Assembly (NCBI RefSeq): GCF_901000735.1
Contig: NC_081544.1
Span: 31,304,095-31,368,094 of the forward strand
Reading direction: 5' to 3'
Length of the DNA: 64,000 nt
Origin: Corylus avellana
Lineage: Eukaryota > Streptophyta > Magnoliopsida > Fagales > Betulaceae
Made by a program: the position numbers and the translations under genes. The notes under the pieces are model-generated. The model was not told the DNA's origin. It ran no database searches and saw only the letters and a list, made by a program, of their open reading frames with translations. How positions within the stretch are numbered: the first letter of the stretch is position 1; each line of letters opens with the position of its first letter. Positions 11,556 through 24,000 of this stretch are shown in pieces.

Positions 11556-13060
11556 GCTCTCCCAGATCTTATAAAAATGAACTCAAAAACCTGACATCCA
11601 AGCCAATAAAAAAGAAGGAAAAAAAAAATTGGAATCCAGCACGAAATGCAAAGAAAATAACATAAATCATGCCATTTCATGCAAACTCCGTCCAGAAAAC
11701 CCGAACACTTTATCAAAATTCACCTCAACCTCTTTAACTAGTACACAATATACATGCTCTGTCAATTTTACAAAACATAGAATACTTAACATCAAGCAAT
11801 AATATTGAGGTAAAACCTTAAACATCTCAAACTTCAATGCAGCACTGCCTCTATTTCTATACTTTGATGCCTTACATTGGGCATCATTCAAAATGTGTAG
11901 GCTTCCGCCTTGATGAAAGGCTATGAAGTTCGTGGCTCAACACAGAAGTGTGAGATCCAAACAACATTTCTTGCCCAGATCATTAGTTCGAAACCAATCA
12001 TGTATTTAACAAATTATTCCACTTCCCAGCACTACTTATTTTCTTCTTTTTCTCCCTTTTTAGATGAATGAGAACTTTTACTCAACCAACCAAAACAAAA
12101 CAATAGAAACAGAAAACCAGTCAGCAAAACCAGCAGCCTAGCTGCAAACAACAGGAACAAAGGCCTTCTACCAATTTCCAAAACAACAGAAACCCAAGAA
12201 ACAGAAAATCAATGTAGCTCAAGAACACAGTGAATATTCCAGTTGCTGCACCATCTTCATGCCTGCATTGAGTCCTTTAAATTTCTTCAAGATGGAACTC
12301 TGTCTCTCACATTATTTATAATAGAAGACAGTGAAGTTTTTCACCACTGAAATTGACAGAAGAAATTCTAGGATTCCTTCCCAACCCTTCATTTTATTCT
12401 GTCGTAATTAGAATAAACAAAGGCCAGTAAGCTACAATATACAAATTGCAATTATTTCCACCAAAGTCTAATAGTTTTGTAAAAAGTTAGAAAACCTAAC
12501 AAGCAAGCAATTCAATACACGCGTAGGCTTGTGGTTTAGTAAACAAGTATAAAAATGTTCTAAATACCGCAAGAGACTCAGATCCACAATGAAGTTCGAT
12601 TTCGTAGAACCCCAAAACGACACCAATCAAATCAAAGCAGGAGAAGTGTCTAAATCAACCACTTCCACTGTATACAAAAAGAAAAAAGAACAAAAAAGCA
12701 TAAACTAGATCTGAAAAGAAAGAAAAAGAAAACGCACGTCACTATATCAATCATTGTCAGTAATACCACTAAAATTGCTTCGAGGAAAGATCAAAAATGA
12801 AAAATCTCATCCAAAAGAAGCAAAAGAAAGATGAACAGCACCAAATCAGCGAGTAAGAAACAGCAGGAATTGACGGTAAAGCATCGTGATTGAAACCCTA
12901 GAATGTTAGCGAAAGGGAAAAGAGATCCAGCATTAGGTTTTGGCAAGCTTACCTTTGTTGCTCGGATCAGATCTGAAGGGAACTTCCGAAGCTGATGAGA
13001 GGAGCGAGAGAGAGAAAAGTGTGAGTTATTTATTGTAGCGATGGAGGTGGTGAATCAGTT
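11556..13060 (-). other. SPIRAL1 5' leader: UTR exon and leader intron
   Basis: Reading minus, an untranslated exon ends at a clear donor CAAAG/GTAAGC (12953/12952). The acceptor TTATAAG is at about 11568, twelve bases before the ATG. The 1.4 kb between has no coding exon. It is A/C-rich and has no recognised repeat. Leader introns often raise expression of plant housekeeping genes; that role here is inference. Confidence 0.65.
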
Positions 13061-14204
13061 TCGCTGAATTTGAACTTTCCACGTATATACTTGCTTGTGC
13101 CAGATCATTTTCTATATTTTCATTTCGCAACTTATACATCGCGCGATGCGTGGAATGAGGGAAAAGGGCGTGAAAATAGTAATAAACGGGTGGATCGTGT
13201 GGCGGAAGATGATCTGACATGTCACATGCATGAGCGAGAGACATGTTAAAACGCTCCCTTCCTCCATTTCACTTCCTACCTTTACTCTTTTTGACCTTTT
13301 TTAAAAAAAATAGTTAAATCCAAAAATGGTGAATGTGGCTTCATGTTTGTTAAAACACTCTTTTCAGTTGTTTTAAATAATTAAATTGGTGTTCTGAGTT
13401 TCCTAAATTGGAAAATGTTAGGTGTTTTCTTAGTGTTATTGTCGTGTTCTCTTAATCTTACGTGGATATTATTTTTTAAATTAAGTAAGAAATAAGGGTC
13501 CGTCGCCAATTTCTTTTTCATTTTTTTATAAATAATATCTGTCTAGAATCAGAAAACTCCTGACATTCCACTTGTAAATTAGTCATTCCATCTACCATAC
13601 TACCATAGGCTCATATGCCATTTTTTGTAAAGAAAGCTATGTATGACCTATCAAACGTTGTTTTCGATATACCTATTTAGATATGGCATGTTTCTATTGT
13701 TCTACCTAGAAGAGAACAAAATTCATTAATATAATATCAACAATGGTGTAAATATAAATCGCCAATGGGTCTCACTCAATGTTAGGGGTTTAATAAAAAA
13801 ATCATTCATGTAACACTCAAGCAACTTACTATATAAAATATGATCATGCTAATCATGTTGCTATCAGCTTGCTATGTGACAAGCATCCATGGATCACCTT
13901 TAAGAAGCTTCAAATTAAAAAGGGTCACTTTCTCCAAAAATCAAATATGCCATCTTTCTCCTGAAAACTCTTTCTATTCAATTTTTAATGAGAATACTTT
14001 ACTGACTTAAGCATCAAAGGCTCCTCAATCCCTTTGGGGATTGATGGTTCTCCAGTGACTTTCTCTCTTGTTTTATAGGATTTCTGTTGTCCAATCTAAA
14101 CGTGCAAAAATTTGCTTCAAAAACTAACGTTGTATGTGGGAACAATGTTCTTGATCTCTTCAAACGGTTAAACTAAGTTAACGGGTTCTCCCTCCTGTTC
14201 TCTA

Positions 14205-14355
14205 GATTTATGTTTGTCCGTAGCAAATTTGTGTTTATCCATAGTAAATATGGTTTTATCACATATTTGTGTCGACTCATGGTAGATATGCATTTGTCAA
14301 TGGCAGATATACATTCATCCACATTAGATCTATGTTTATTGATGGCAAATATGCT
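14205..14355 (+). repeat. Degenerate short tandem repeat
   Basis: Around six diverged units of about 22-30 bp with the shared pattern ttta-tgtttatcc-tggcaaat (for example 14210-14235 against 14236-14260 and 14325-14350). The frame stays open on both strands because the units lack stops, so short ORFs here are a by-product of the repeat. Confidence 0.45.
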
Positions 14356-14692
14356 GCAATGCCATAGGATCACATCATTTATCACTTTATCTCACCTTAT
14401 TTTCTCCATTTTATGCATTTATTTATACTAATGTTACAAATGTTTTCATATTGTTAACATCACAATTGTTATTATCACTTATGGTAATTGTTATTTTTTT
14501 CACTATCACTACTAATAAAAGTTATCATCACTACTATGGATAAAGTGTTGAAATATGAACTTTGCCCCGCTACTCCATACCATGATATGGATTTTTCTTA
14601 TAACATTTAGCCATATTCGTATGTAGAATGAAAAATACAAATAACACTATCACCAAATTTACAACATTTTCTTTTTAATACTCTGTTTTGCT

Positions 14693-14996
14693 TAGAGTGT
14701 GTTCACCCCGTGATTTCGCAAGTCAAAAACGTGTTTTTAAATAAAAGTATAGAAAGTCTCATTTGGAAAGAAAAAAATAAAATGCCGGTTCAAAAAACAT
14801 ATAAAAAATTATGTTTTCAAACCACAAGTAAGAGGATACGTTTTAAAAAAACGCATGATTTCAAAGGCCGAGCCGCGATTTTACCAAAAGTTTAACTTTA
14901 TACTTTTTAAAAATTTACGTTGTCATTAACTACATTTCCAAATTGCTAATTTTTTACCGCACGTTTTAAAACCGCTAAACCAAACGAACACTTAAC
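14693..14996. mobile_element. MITE-like dispersed element (gttcgtttgg ends)
   Basis: The left end (agtgtgttcaccc) and right end (aaccaaacgaacacttaac) are imperfect inverted copies. The interior has runs such as aaaacg and gattttacc. The same kinds of blocks (gatttttaaaaacgtagttaa, gtgatttgaaaacat) recur at 18480-18835 and 46490-46650, so this is a dispersed family. No target duplication was confirmed. Confidence 0.4.
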
Positions 14997-15104
14997 AAAA
15001 GTAGAATACGACTGGTAGATGCTCATTGTAACTATAAAGCCTATAAAATACATGTAAACATCCTATACAGATTGGAAGATGCCAAAGGCCACAATATATA
15101 GCAT

Positions 15105-18037
15105 TCAGACATGCTTTGGTGGAATTTGTGATATCTCTACAAGTATTTTGTGCAGGGACTGAGGCCTTGAGAAGAAAGGTGCATGATCAGAACCTTTGAG
15201 CCAGAACACCTCTTCTGGGGGATTTGTTTGTACCATGTTCTCCTGTAGAGGAACTGGTACGGCACAATCTTCTTGAGTAACTACATAGAATCTCCGAACA
15301 GAGCCATAGTTTGCCTCAGAGAGTGAGAGCTTCTCCATAACCGGTGCAAAAGGAATTGGCCTCATTGAAACTAATGCCAATGAAACATCCTGGACAGGGA
15401 GATCAATGACACTTTCAAATCAGATTTGGTCCGAGAATGTGGTGATTCCAGCAGTTTTGGTAATGTTATGGAATTGGACGTACCTTAGCAGGACTTTGAT
15501 TGAACAACAAGTCTTTCACCAATGCTTTGTCAAGATCAATGGCAGTCGGAGGCTGATCTTTCCCGTTGGCATACAAAAACGCTTGAGCTTGTTGCATCAG
15601 ATCGTTTGAGCCCATCTGTTAACAGCATAGGCGATCAGTTAATAAGCCAATCTCATGCACTTCTTCGAACTAAAAAGGCAAATGTTGTTGTAACTATTTA
15701 GTATATTGTTATACGACTCTCGAACAACTGAGATGACATAACAGTGAAAATCGATATTTTATTTATTTTTTGTTTAAAGTACTTATCAAATGACTGATTT
15801 TTACTGTTATATCATCAAGTTATACGACAGTCGTATAACAGTCTATTAAATAGTCTTACAGATAAAACAAGGGACTTGCTTGTTACAGTTACCAATGAAC
15901 TAAAAGATGCATAATTTTATGAGTTTTAACATTATTCTCTCATTCTTTCCCATTTTGTGAGCCAAAGACAATGAATGCAGGACAACCTGTTGGGAAAACA
16001 CGTCAAGGGTACTCTGCCCACTACTCAACATCGCTGCAGCTACAAAAATCGCTTTTGAGATTTTAGAGGGAAACAACTCCATTACATATGAAATACAAGC
16101 ACCACCGAAATCATGTCCCACCAAGATCACCTGCATTTAGAAGAATTTTTTTAGTTCTTCTGCTAGAATGAAACACTACCAGCTTTACTGCTATAGGAAT
16201 ACGAAATTGACATATAATGGATCAATATATGTGAATGCTGAATTTAATTTCAAATATTTCCCCACAATGCTATAAAAATTTCTTAATTTTGCAGAGGCAA
16301 GTGAAATTTACCGGAATATAGAGAATGAAATAGTATATTAAAGAGTGGGAAAGTGGGGATAAGTCACAAAATGATAACTGTTGAATCATCCCTTTTTGTG
16401 CCAGTCATTTCTGTATAAGATTATAACCATATAAAAGTTTTATCTTTGTAAATTGTAATTGAAAGTAAAAAAACTAAGCCCATCTTATTAAAGAACACCA
16501 GAGCTCAGGCATCGACATGTTCACCCTATAAATGAAGAGTAATGCTATATATTACACTCTTATCTCATTTTCATTTCACTGGGTTGATCTAACAATCTGA
16601 CAATGCCCATCAACCGTTAGAACTTTTTTTTTTTTTATCAAGGGTTAATGGACATTGATACATTAGCCTAGTTAAATAAATATGAGATGGGGTGTAGTAT
16701 GTAGCGTTACTCATAAACACGCAAACAATAATAGTGTACTATTAGAGAGAGAGAGAGAGCAAAAACCTTTTCCCCATCTCCCAGTTTCTCCAGGATATCA
16801 GTAAGCGGCTTTACGTATTGTGCAAGAGTGGTAATGCTGTTTGTATCAAATGAATGAACCCCAGAGCCTGTTAAGTCAACTGCATCAACTCTGTATCCGC
16901 TCTCTTCCAAAAGTGTTATAGTTTTATACCAACACCAAGCACCAAAGCCACCTCCGTGAACAAGGACTAAGCGATTGGTTTCCAGACCCTCAATCTTCAC
17001 ATCCTAAGGAAGGAAAATTAGCAAAATAAGATGACATACAATCATCATTCTTCCCATTTCCTATTGAAATTGCAGAGTAAAGATACAAAAAACCAAGTAT
17101 TTGAGCAGCATTATTAGTTCAGAAATCATTGAGAAATAGATTACTGTATGTAAAAATCATTGCATAATGGAAAAAAGAAAGAAGAATTTCTCCAAGTACA
17201 ATTTCATATCTGTTGGGTCGCTTCTGTTCTACTAATTAATGCACAGGGATGATTTTTTTTTTTTTTTCTTTTTTGACGGCTGACTGCAAAGTAGGAAGCG
17301 TGTTATTGGTTGAACACTTTATATATATGTTCTTTAACTCATAAGTTTCTAGTACCCACAGAATCCATGATCTTTCTTTCTTTCCAGCCATCATATTTGA
17401 AATTTTCAGTGAATGTTTGACCAAACCCCTTCAGTTTTATGGTTTATGAGAATCAGAAAAACACTATCATAAGGAACGTGATGTAATGTAATTTGATATC
17501 ATTAATCCATTAGAATAAAATATTTTATTTGTCCAAAACATAAATCTTTCCAACATTTAAAACGTGCACTTTGAACCGGTATGTCTTCTAATCCACTTAT
17601 TTGATCAACTCAGTCAAACGCTATTCATAAGAAAAACAATGATTAAAAAAAAAAAAAAACTCAAAAACTGAAACCTGATTAAGAAGCTGATGAGGGTGAA
17701 TGAGAGAATGGTCGGCGCGTGAGTGCTGCCCGGAACTGGAACTCCTTGGGATCTTTTTAGGAGCAGGAGATGGATATACGACAGAGGTGGACCGGTTGAG
17801 GGGCAGAGAACCGGTCTGCTGATGATGCTGGAAGAGGAGAGCGGCGGCAAGCTGGGCCTGCTGTTGAATGAGAGCATCGTCGTACTCGTCAAGATTCTCC
17901 CTTTTCTTGCTTTTGCTTTTGGTGGAGAAACTGAAGGGTGAGAAAGGAGAAGAGTAGTTGGGCAAGCGCTTTGAGGGTTCTCTTACAAAGCTCACCTCCT
18001 TCTCCTTGGGACTGAAACATGCCCACGAGTTTCCCAT
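15105..18037 (-). CDS. MES11: MES11-type methylesterase-like protein, predicted plastid (alpha/beta hydrolase)
   Basis: Five exons (minus): 17675-18037, 16767-17003, 15987-16130, 15484-15615 and 15105-15389. They give 386 residues with all phases matching. Residues 1-121 are a Ser/Lys/Gln-rich extension like the transit-peptide-bearing MES11-MES15 group. The alpha/beta-hydrolase fold follows: LVHGGGFGAWCWYK (oxyanion region), nucleophile elbow VGHDFGG, and KGSDHAPFFSRP with the catalytic-position His361. The acid-position Asp333 lies in TQED. Residue 207, normally the nucleophilic Ser, is Asp (codon GAT). MES enzymes hydrolyse methyl esters of hormones such as MeIAA, MeSA and MeJA; with this change classical esterase activity is doubtful. 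Symbol is by subgroup and could equally be MES13/MES15. Confidence 0.9.
16537..16712. mobile_element. Foldback MITE in methylesterase intron 2
   Basis: The left end gagtaatgctatatatta and right end tagtatgtagcgttactc are inverted copies over about 35 bp with some mismatches. Between them is a T-run and a second weak inverted pair (cccatcaaccgttag / aagggttaatggac). Length 176 bp. Clear target duplications were not found. A similar agtaatgcta end occurs at 53095 and 46408. Confidence 0.55.
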
Positions 18038-18363
18038 GAGATCGATCGACTCTGTAAAACTTTTGGGTTTCCTAAGGATTCTTTGACGCCAATCAAATCT
18101 CCTCTACCAGACTCTCCATGCAAGTTAGAAAGGAGTGTGCAAATGACAATATAAAAGATATGGGAGAAGCAGCCTTGTTCTTCAAAAGGCCAGAAGACTA
18201 GAAAGGCAAAGCCTTTAGATTGCCACGTCCTCGTTGTCGTAGATCACTTGTGTGCTTCCACGAACTTCAGCCAGCCGGCGAAGGCTATATCATTCATAAA
18301 TAGCACTCAAATATAGACCACGACTAAATTAATGACATTACTTTGGGTTAGTTTTAGTTTGTG

Positions 18364-18451
18364 ACCACTGTTAATAAATCAAAGGTTACTAGTTCGAATT
18401 CTTTCTCTTTTTGTGTAAACATGTCAAAAAAAAAAAAAATAATAATAATAA
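18364..18451 (+). mobile_element. 5'-truncated tRNA-derived SINE with target duplication
   Basis: It contains a Pol III B-box-like block GGTTACTAGTTCGAATTC (18382-18399), then a pyrimidine-rich 3' region ending gtaaacatgtc and a poly-A/ATA tail. It is flanked by a 9-bp repeat tagtttgtg (18355-18363 and 18452-18460), a likely target duplication. No A box is present, so it is truncated at the 5' end. Confidence 0.55.
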
Positions 18452-18479
18452 TAGTTTGTGGTTCAAAAATATTTAACAT

Positions 18480-18835
18480 CTGTCATTAATACGATTTTTA
18501 AAAACACAGTTAAGTTTCTGGTAGTATTACAGTTTGACTTTTAACATTTAAAATCTTGCGTTTTTAAAAACTCACAACATTGCTTGCAATTTGAAAACAA
18601 ATATTTTCCTATGTTAAGTTAAAAAAAATATATGATTTTTAAAAACGTAGTTAAACTTATAATAAAATCGCGCGTTTTAAGAAATGCACCTCTTTACTTG
18701 CGATTTAAGAATTTCTCACGTTTCTAAATGCTAATGTTTTCAACAAACATATTATTAAAGAATACTTTTTACAAAATTACAATTCTGTTTTAAAACGTGA
18801 TTTTAGACTCATAGGGCCAAATAGACTCTTATAAA
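18480..18835. repeat. Dispersed MITE-like repeat (aaaaacgtagttaa family)
   Basis: Two internal blocks with gatttttaaaaacg-agttaa (near 18495 and 18630) and keywords gcgttttaa, cttgcgattt and gggccaaataga near the right end. It shares these blocks with 14693-14996 and 46490-46650. Boundaries are uncertain. Confidence 0.35.
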
Positions 18836-19856
18836 GATGGGAGCAATTTAATTTGACATATTAAGAGTATTTCCAGCAGTGTTTCCAAACTAACCTTTTA
18901 GTTAAATTCAACTATTTTGTTAACTTTTCTTGCTCCAACAGATACTGTAAGATAAAAACTTTTTCTACTACTGCTACAGTGAACTTTTATATTTACAAGT
19001 TACCATAGCAACTTGTAAGTAATATTTTATTATATGTTCTCTTTATTTCTATTTTTTTTTTAACCTTTTCTTTTTCCTTCTCTCTTTATCTCTTTTTACG
19101 GGGAAGACAAAAAAATGATAAAAAACTAATAAAATAATATTTAATTAGAGTAGATAGTTAAAATAGATGTTCTTGTTGAAGTGTGTAGTGAAAAACTAGT
19201 AACAAAAATGAAGAAAAAAAAATTATATTTTGAGCAGTAAAATAAAAACTCTTGCTGAAGATGCTCTAAAAGGCTTATAGGGTGGGGAAGTAGGAGTACC
19301 ACACTTAGCAGTAGGTGAACCCCGCGAGACACCATTTTCAATTTTACCTGGTCACTTTTTTCTAATAGAAGTACTAAAAAGTCAAAGAAAATTGTCCAAA
19401 ATTCTTTCTTTGTTCTTAACGATAACTTTTAGAACCAACCCTACTCCTACTGGTTGTCGGTGAAGGTGGGTTGCGCAGAACTTAGACGACTATGTGACAA
19501 ATTGCTGTTGGAAAACGATGGCGTTCTATTGGCAAAAGTGTTCACATGAAATTCAATTTGAATGTTGGGACGAAGAAAATTGTCAAGTTTGACCCACATA
19601 ATGACAGCAAAAATAATCTCCTACCTACCATAACAAACATGTGTAAAACGACATGTAAGACTTTTATTTTCCATTACCTTCACCTCCTTATCTCTCAGCA
19701 TACGGAAGTCGACCATTTAATTTAAGGGTTAAGAAACTTCCTTTACTTTTTGCTATTTTGATTTTAAGATTTTATTTTTCAATTTGATGTTTAGATTCAT
19801 TCTAAATTTCAAGACCTCTATTGAGCTTTTAGTCAAATAGCTAACAAAAAAGTTGT

Positions 19857-20164
19857 GAAATAAGGATCCGGCTTACATGCTGTTATTTTAAAATAGGTAT
19901 TAAAATAACAACATATATACTATAGTTTAATCAACGATCAAGATTAAATTTTTCAAAATCTCTCTTCATTTTTTCTTTCTTATTAAAAGCTTCTAAAAAT
20001 AAGTTAACTTTAAGATTCAATCTTGACCGTTGATTAAACTACAGCATACATACTGTTATTTTAATAACAGCATGTAAGCCCAATCCGTGAAATAGTATTA
20101 TAATGAATATATTAGAAACTTTTAATAAGAAAGAGAAAATGAAGAGAGATTTTGAAAAATTTTA
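19857..20164. mobile_element. Nested foldback (two overlapping inverted-repeat pairs)
   Basis: Pair one: ggcttacatgctgttatttta (from 19869) matches inverted the right arm ending near 20089, and the match continues inward through tagtttaatcaacg-tcaagatt. Pair two: 19945-19997 matches inverted 20111-20164 over about 53 bp (aatttttcaaaatctctct and tttcttattaaaag). The pairs overlap, so at least two events or a rearranged MITE are needed. Non-coding. Confidence 0.6.
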
Positions 20165-21066
20165 ATATATATATATATATATCAACAACAATTTTATTCC
20201 CCTCTTCCTAAAACAGAAAATGAAATCTGAAACTCATTCCTGGTTTCTTGCAAAGCTTTCTGACTGATGACTCGGTTACTCAACAATTAGACGAGTAGTA
20301 AGTTGTGTAATGAATTGAAACATGTACACGTCCCTAAGCAAGTAAAAGGGACTCAAGAAAGTTGTGACTTACTCAGTCTGCTGATATGCCTCTAAGCAAC
20401 AGCCATGCTTGTTTTCGCATATTGTGATACATAAGTAGGTATTAAAGAAGCTCTTCAATGTCATAGCCGTGGCACATGAGAAGCCAGAAATCCCTGCCAG
20501 AATAAGATTGAAAGCCAGTACCAAACCGGACAACAAGCCATCATATTCTAGCTTCCAGGAAGATTTCCATCAAAAAACAGGCACTCCTCTCAACAATTAA
20601 GCAAAAAATATTAGGCTACAGAATTCCAATTCTCTATTCTCTTTTCTCTTTTTCCCTATTGCAGTAAAGAAACCAAAACATTAAACCGCAGCATCCAGCA
20701 TGATTTACAAGCCATCGATTGGCATTGTTTTGCGCTTTTTTGGTTGTAAAAAAAAGGTAAATGACTTGATTAATACAGTAAAGCTGTCCGACCAAAGTTA
20801 CTCTCCTGCATAAGAAAGCTAAATATGGTAAGCAACTTCCCATGCCTGCACAGGTTTGAAAAAGTACCTTTGAGTTTGCTTCTACCATATTCATTTAAGT
20901 TGGGACCCGTGCAGGTACAACATGGTCAGAAGTTTATGGATTATATTCATGACAGATTATTAAGCATGCCAAGAGTGAGCAACATAAAAATAATGAGCCC
21001 AACCCACAAACTGTCAAATGAACCGAGAGCATTCGTGATCTTACCAGTTGGTATTGACACCAAGAT

Positions 21067-24000
21067 TTAATTTTGCATGCAGTAATATTGAGGAGCCAGC
21101 TCAGCTAACCACAAGTAATCAATTTTAGTTATGTTGCGGATGTACTTGTGATTTGTTTGGACTAGTTCGTTGAAAACTATGCACTCTGGTTTTGCCCGGA
21201 ATAACACAGAAGAAGGGTGGATCTGCACCACCTGACCACTTGCCAAAGCCCTATCATTTCATTAGGTAAGCATGAGAAGTCTAATTGAGAATAGAGCATT
21301 ATATACTAACCAAAAATTCAAGCATATGACAAGTGAAAGTCGAATATAGTGACTAGCCATTTACAAACTACAAGAACATCTTCAAATGTGATGTTGACCT
21401 CATTAAAAGGTATAAAGAGAAGTGGAACTATTAGATCTGCCAGATGCATTTCAACATCAATCATGTCAAGCTTACACTCAATACCTGTATGTTCCCTCTG
21501 GCTGCTTCAAAGCTGCATTGAGAAAAAATGAAGCAGCAAGACATCTGCAGAACTGAAGCATGTCATCTCCACATGAAGCAAGACGAAGACCCATCTGTTC
21601 AACATTCCCCCGAATTTGACTGCAATAAAGCACCTAATAAACTTAAGGATGGAGATCTGGTGTAAATTAAAATGGATCAGAAATTAATGATCTTCTGAAT
21701 AGTGAAACCATTATGGACCTATGGTACATTTCTGGAAACAAAACATAAGAAATACACATAAACCGGACAATGATCATAGACAGCCAACCTGTGGACGTCA
21801 CGAGCATGCCTCAAGGAACGACTATTGATAAAATTTTCCTTGCACCACTTTCTCAGAATTTTTTCATTTTTCTCTTTACTAAGCCCCACTGTTCTCTTCT
21901 CCAAGAACTCATTAGATGCGCGATATACATTAACCAAAGTGAGGTGGTCTCCCTCCGGACATGAAAAGCATTTCATTGCAGTTCTTGCCTGCCCAATACC
22001 GAAATAACATGGCAGAAAAAATTACTACATGTCCATTTACATGACAATGATAAAGCAACAAGGCTAAGGAGCTGCAGTAATCCTCTCTATATTGAGATAA
22101 TACACACTGAAATGCGTGATAAAAAATCAATATAAAAAAGTTCCACGAATTATGTAAGCTATGAACTACTCATTCCATAATTACTGCCTAAACTAATATT
22201 CCCGTCACTCATTGAAGTATTTAATCTCCCACTAAACAGATCCACATGATATTATTGTGTCCTTCAAGACCCTTTGCTAATAATCATTATATCTAATAGC
22301 AAACCAAACAGAACCATCTAACACATGGATTAAATTCTTGCTCATTACCACTTGCTTGTTTTACTTATCATCTGACTAATGTAAATAGTATCAAGTATTC
22401 ATTCAGTCACTGTCATATCATTGCCCAACTATAAGATCAATGAAAATATTATCACGAGCACATTAGAAGTAGCAATTTCCATGCAATATACCTCTTCTAA
22501 TTTTTCACGAGGGGCATAAAAAATAGATTCCACTGAGAGCATCGCAACAGTTATCAACATTTCTTCCAAGCAGTTGAACTGACTGGCCAGGATAAGAGCT
22601 CTTGAATAAATAGGGTCTAAGGGGAGCTGAGCCATTTGATGGCCAACAGGATCTGAAAGTTTACACTCATCTGTTAAAGCACCTAGCAAGAACAACTGCT
22701 CCAATGATTTGACAATAGATGCCCTGTCCGAACGTGCAAAAAAAAAAGAAAAAGAAATCATGTACCAAGAGACATCTTTGAAAGACAATAAAGCAAAAGT
22801 TTAGTAACAATAGAACATATTAATAGATGCAATTAAAACACCTAGAAGCCTTCTAGAAGACTACCAAAGTATATCACTGAAACCACAATCTGGTTTGAAA
22901 AACAAATCCAACCATTAAAGATGTTCACTTGGTAATAATGATTCTAATAATCACCAGCTATAATGGATCCACAACTGCTGGAATTGACCCAATTATAATA
23001 GATAAACAGGCAGATTTACGCTTCTGAACCAACCGAGCGATCTAACATTTTCAACTAATTTTTACTTCCTAAAATTTATTATACATTTTCCAAATGGATT
23101 AATAGGCTGGCCTCAGGGTTTTTCTTCAATGGAACTGAATGAGAAGATCCATGTGGTCAAATATAGTCGAGGTCAAGTCTTACTCTTAGGGTTCAAGTCA
23201 TAATATTACCCAAACATGGCGCACCCACATATGCAAAAGGTAAAGAAGAATGATGAACTATCTGCCTGTAAGTCTTTTTACATTTCTAGCTTTCATGACT
23301 TTTTTTTAATTTTTTTATTTTCTTTTCGGGATAGGTGTTTCTCTTGTATACTTCCGGTGTATTTGGGTGCACCCTTTGTGTTTTTACTGAAACTCATTTC
23401 TTATTAAAAAGAAGAAGAAGAAGAAGAAGAATGATGAACCATCTAGAAATATTTACCTTGAAGGTTTCTCCATGAAGTCAAACCCAAGAATATCATCGAC
23501 ACCCAAAGCCTTGAGCTGCAAAATGACATTAGCGAGGTTGCACCGCTTGATCTCAGGCTTTGTTGAATCGTCAAGTTTCTCAAATTCACTCTCTGGGTAG
23601 AGACGAAAGCACTTTCCAGGTCCTTCACGTCCTGCACGTCCACTGCAGTAGGAAATCAGTAATCATCCTAGATTATTCCTTCGTGAACATCCTTCTGAGT
23701 ATCCAGGGATATACCCATCTAACGGTGGATCATAACATAAAGAACAGTAGGAGGAGGAGGAAGACAAGGAAACACATATGCATGCATGGAGATGAAGATA
23801 ATTAATACAGGGCGCACATGGTTGGTATCCAAATTCAAACTAGTAGTGTAAGTCACGAACTATGTCACAAATGTTTTGGCAAACAAGACCTTATATAAAT
23901 TGAAAAGGAAGTCCAACTATGGTCACAGGTGGTGTTAGTTAACAATACTTTTTAAGTAAAACGCCCAATTGGTAGTGACAGATGTTGGTAAGTAACGAGC

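Larger units (their letters stand above)
13061..15104. other. Intergenic region SPIRAL1-MES, repeats only
   Basis: Upstream DNA of SPIRAL1 on the left and downstream DNA of the methylesterase on the right. Contents: an AT-rich spacer, a degenerate tandem repeat (14205-14355) and a MITE-like element (about 14693-14996). No coding exon is supported. Confidence 0.6.
18038..21066. other. Intergenic region MES-DEAH10, repeats only
   Basis: The left part is the upstream DNA of the methylesterase gene; the right part is the 3' flank of the helicase. It contains a truncated SINE (18364-18451), a dispersed MITE-like block (18480-18835), nested inverted repeats (19857-20164) and a (TA)8 run at about 20165. 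The open frame at 20634-20894 shows no domain and probably overlaps the helicase 3' UTR. No gene is supported. Confidence 0.6.
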
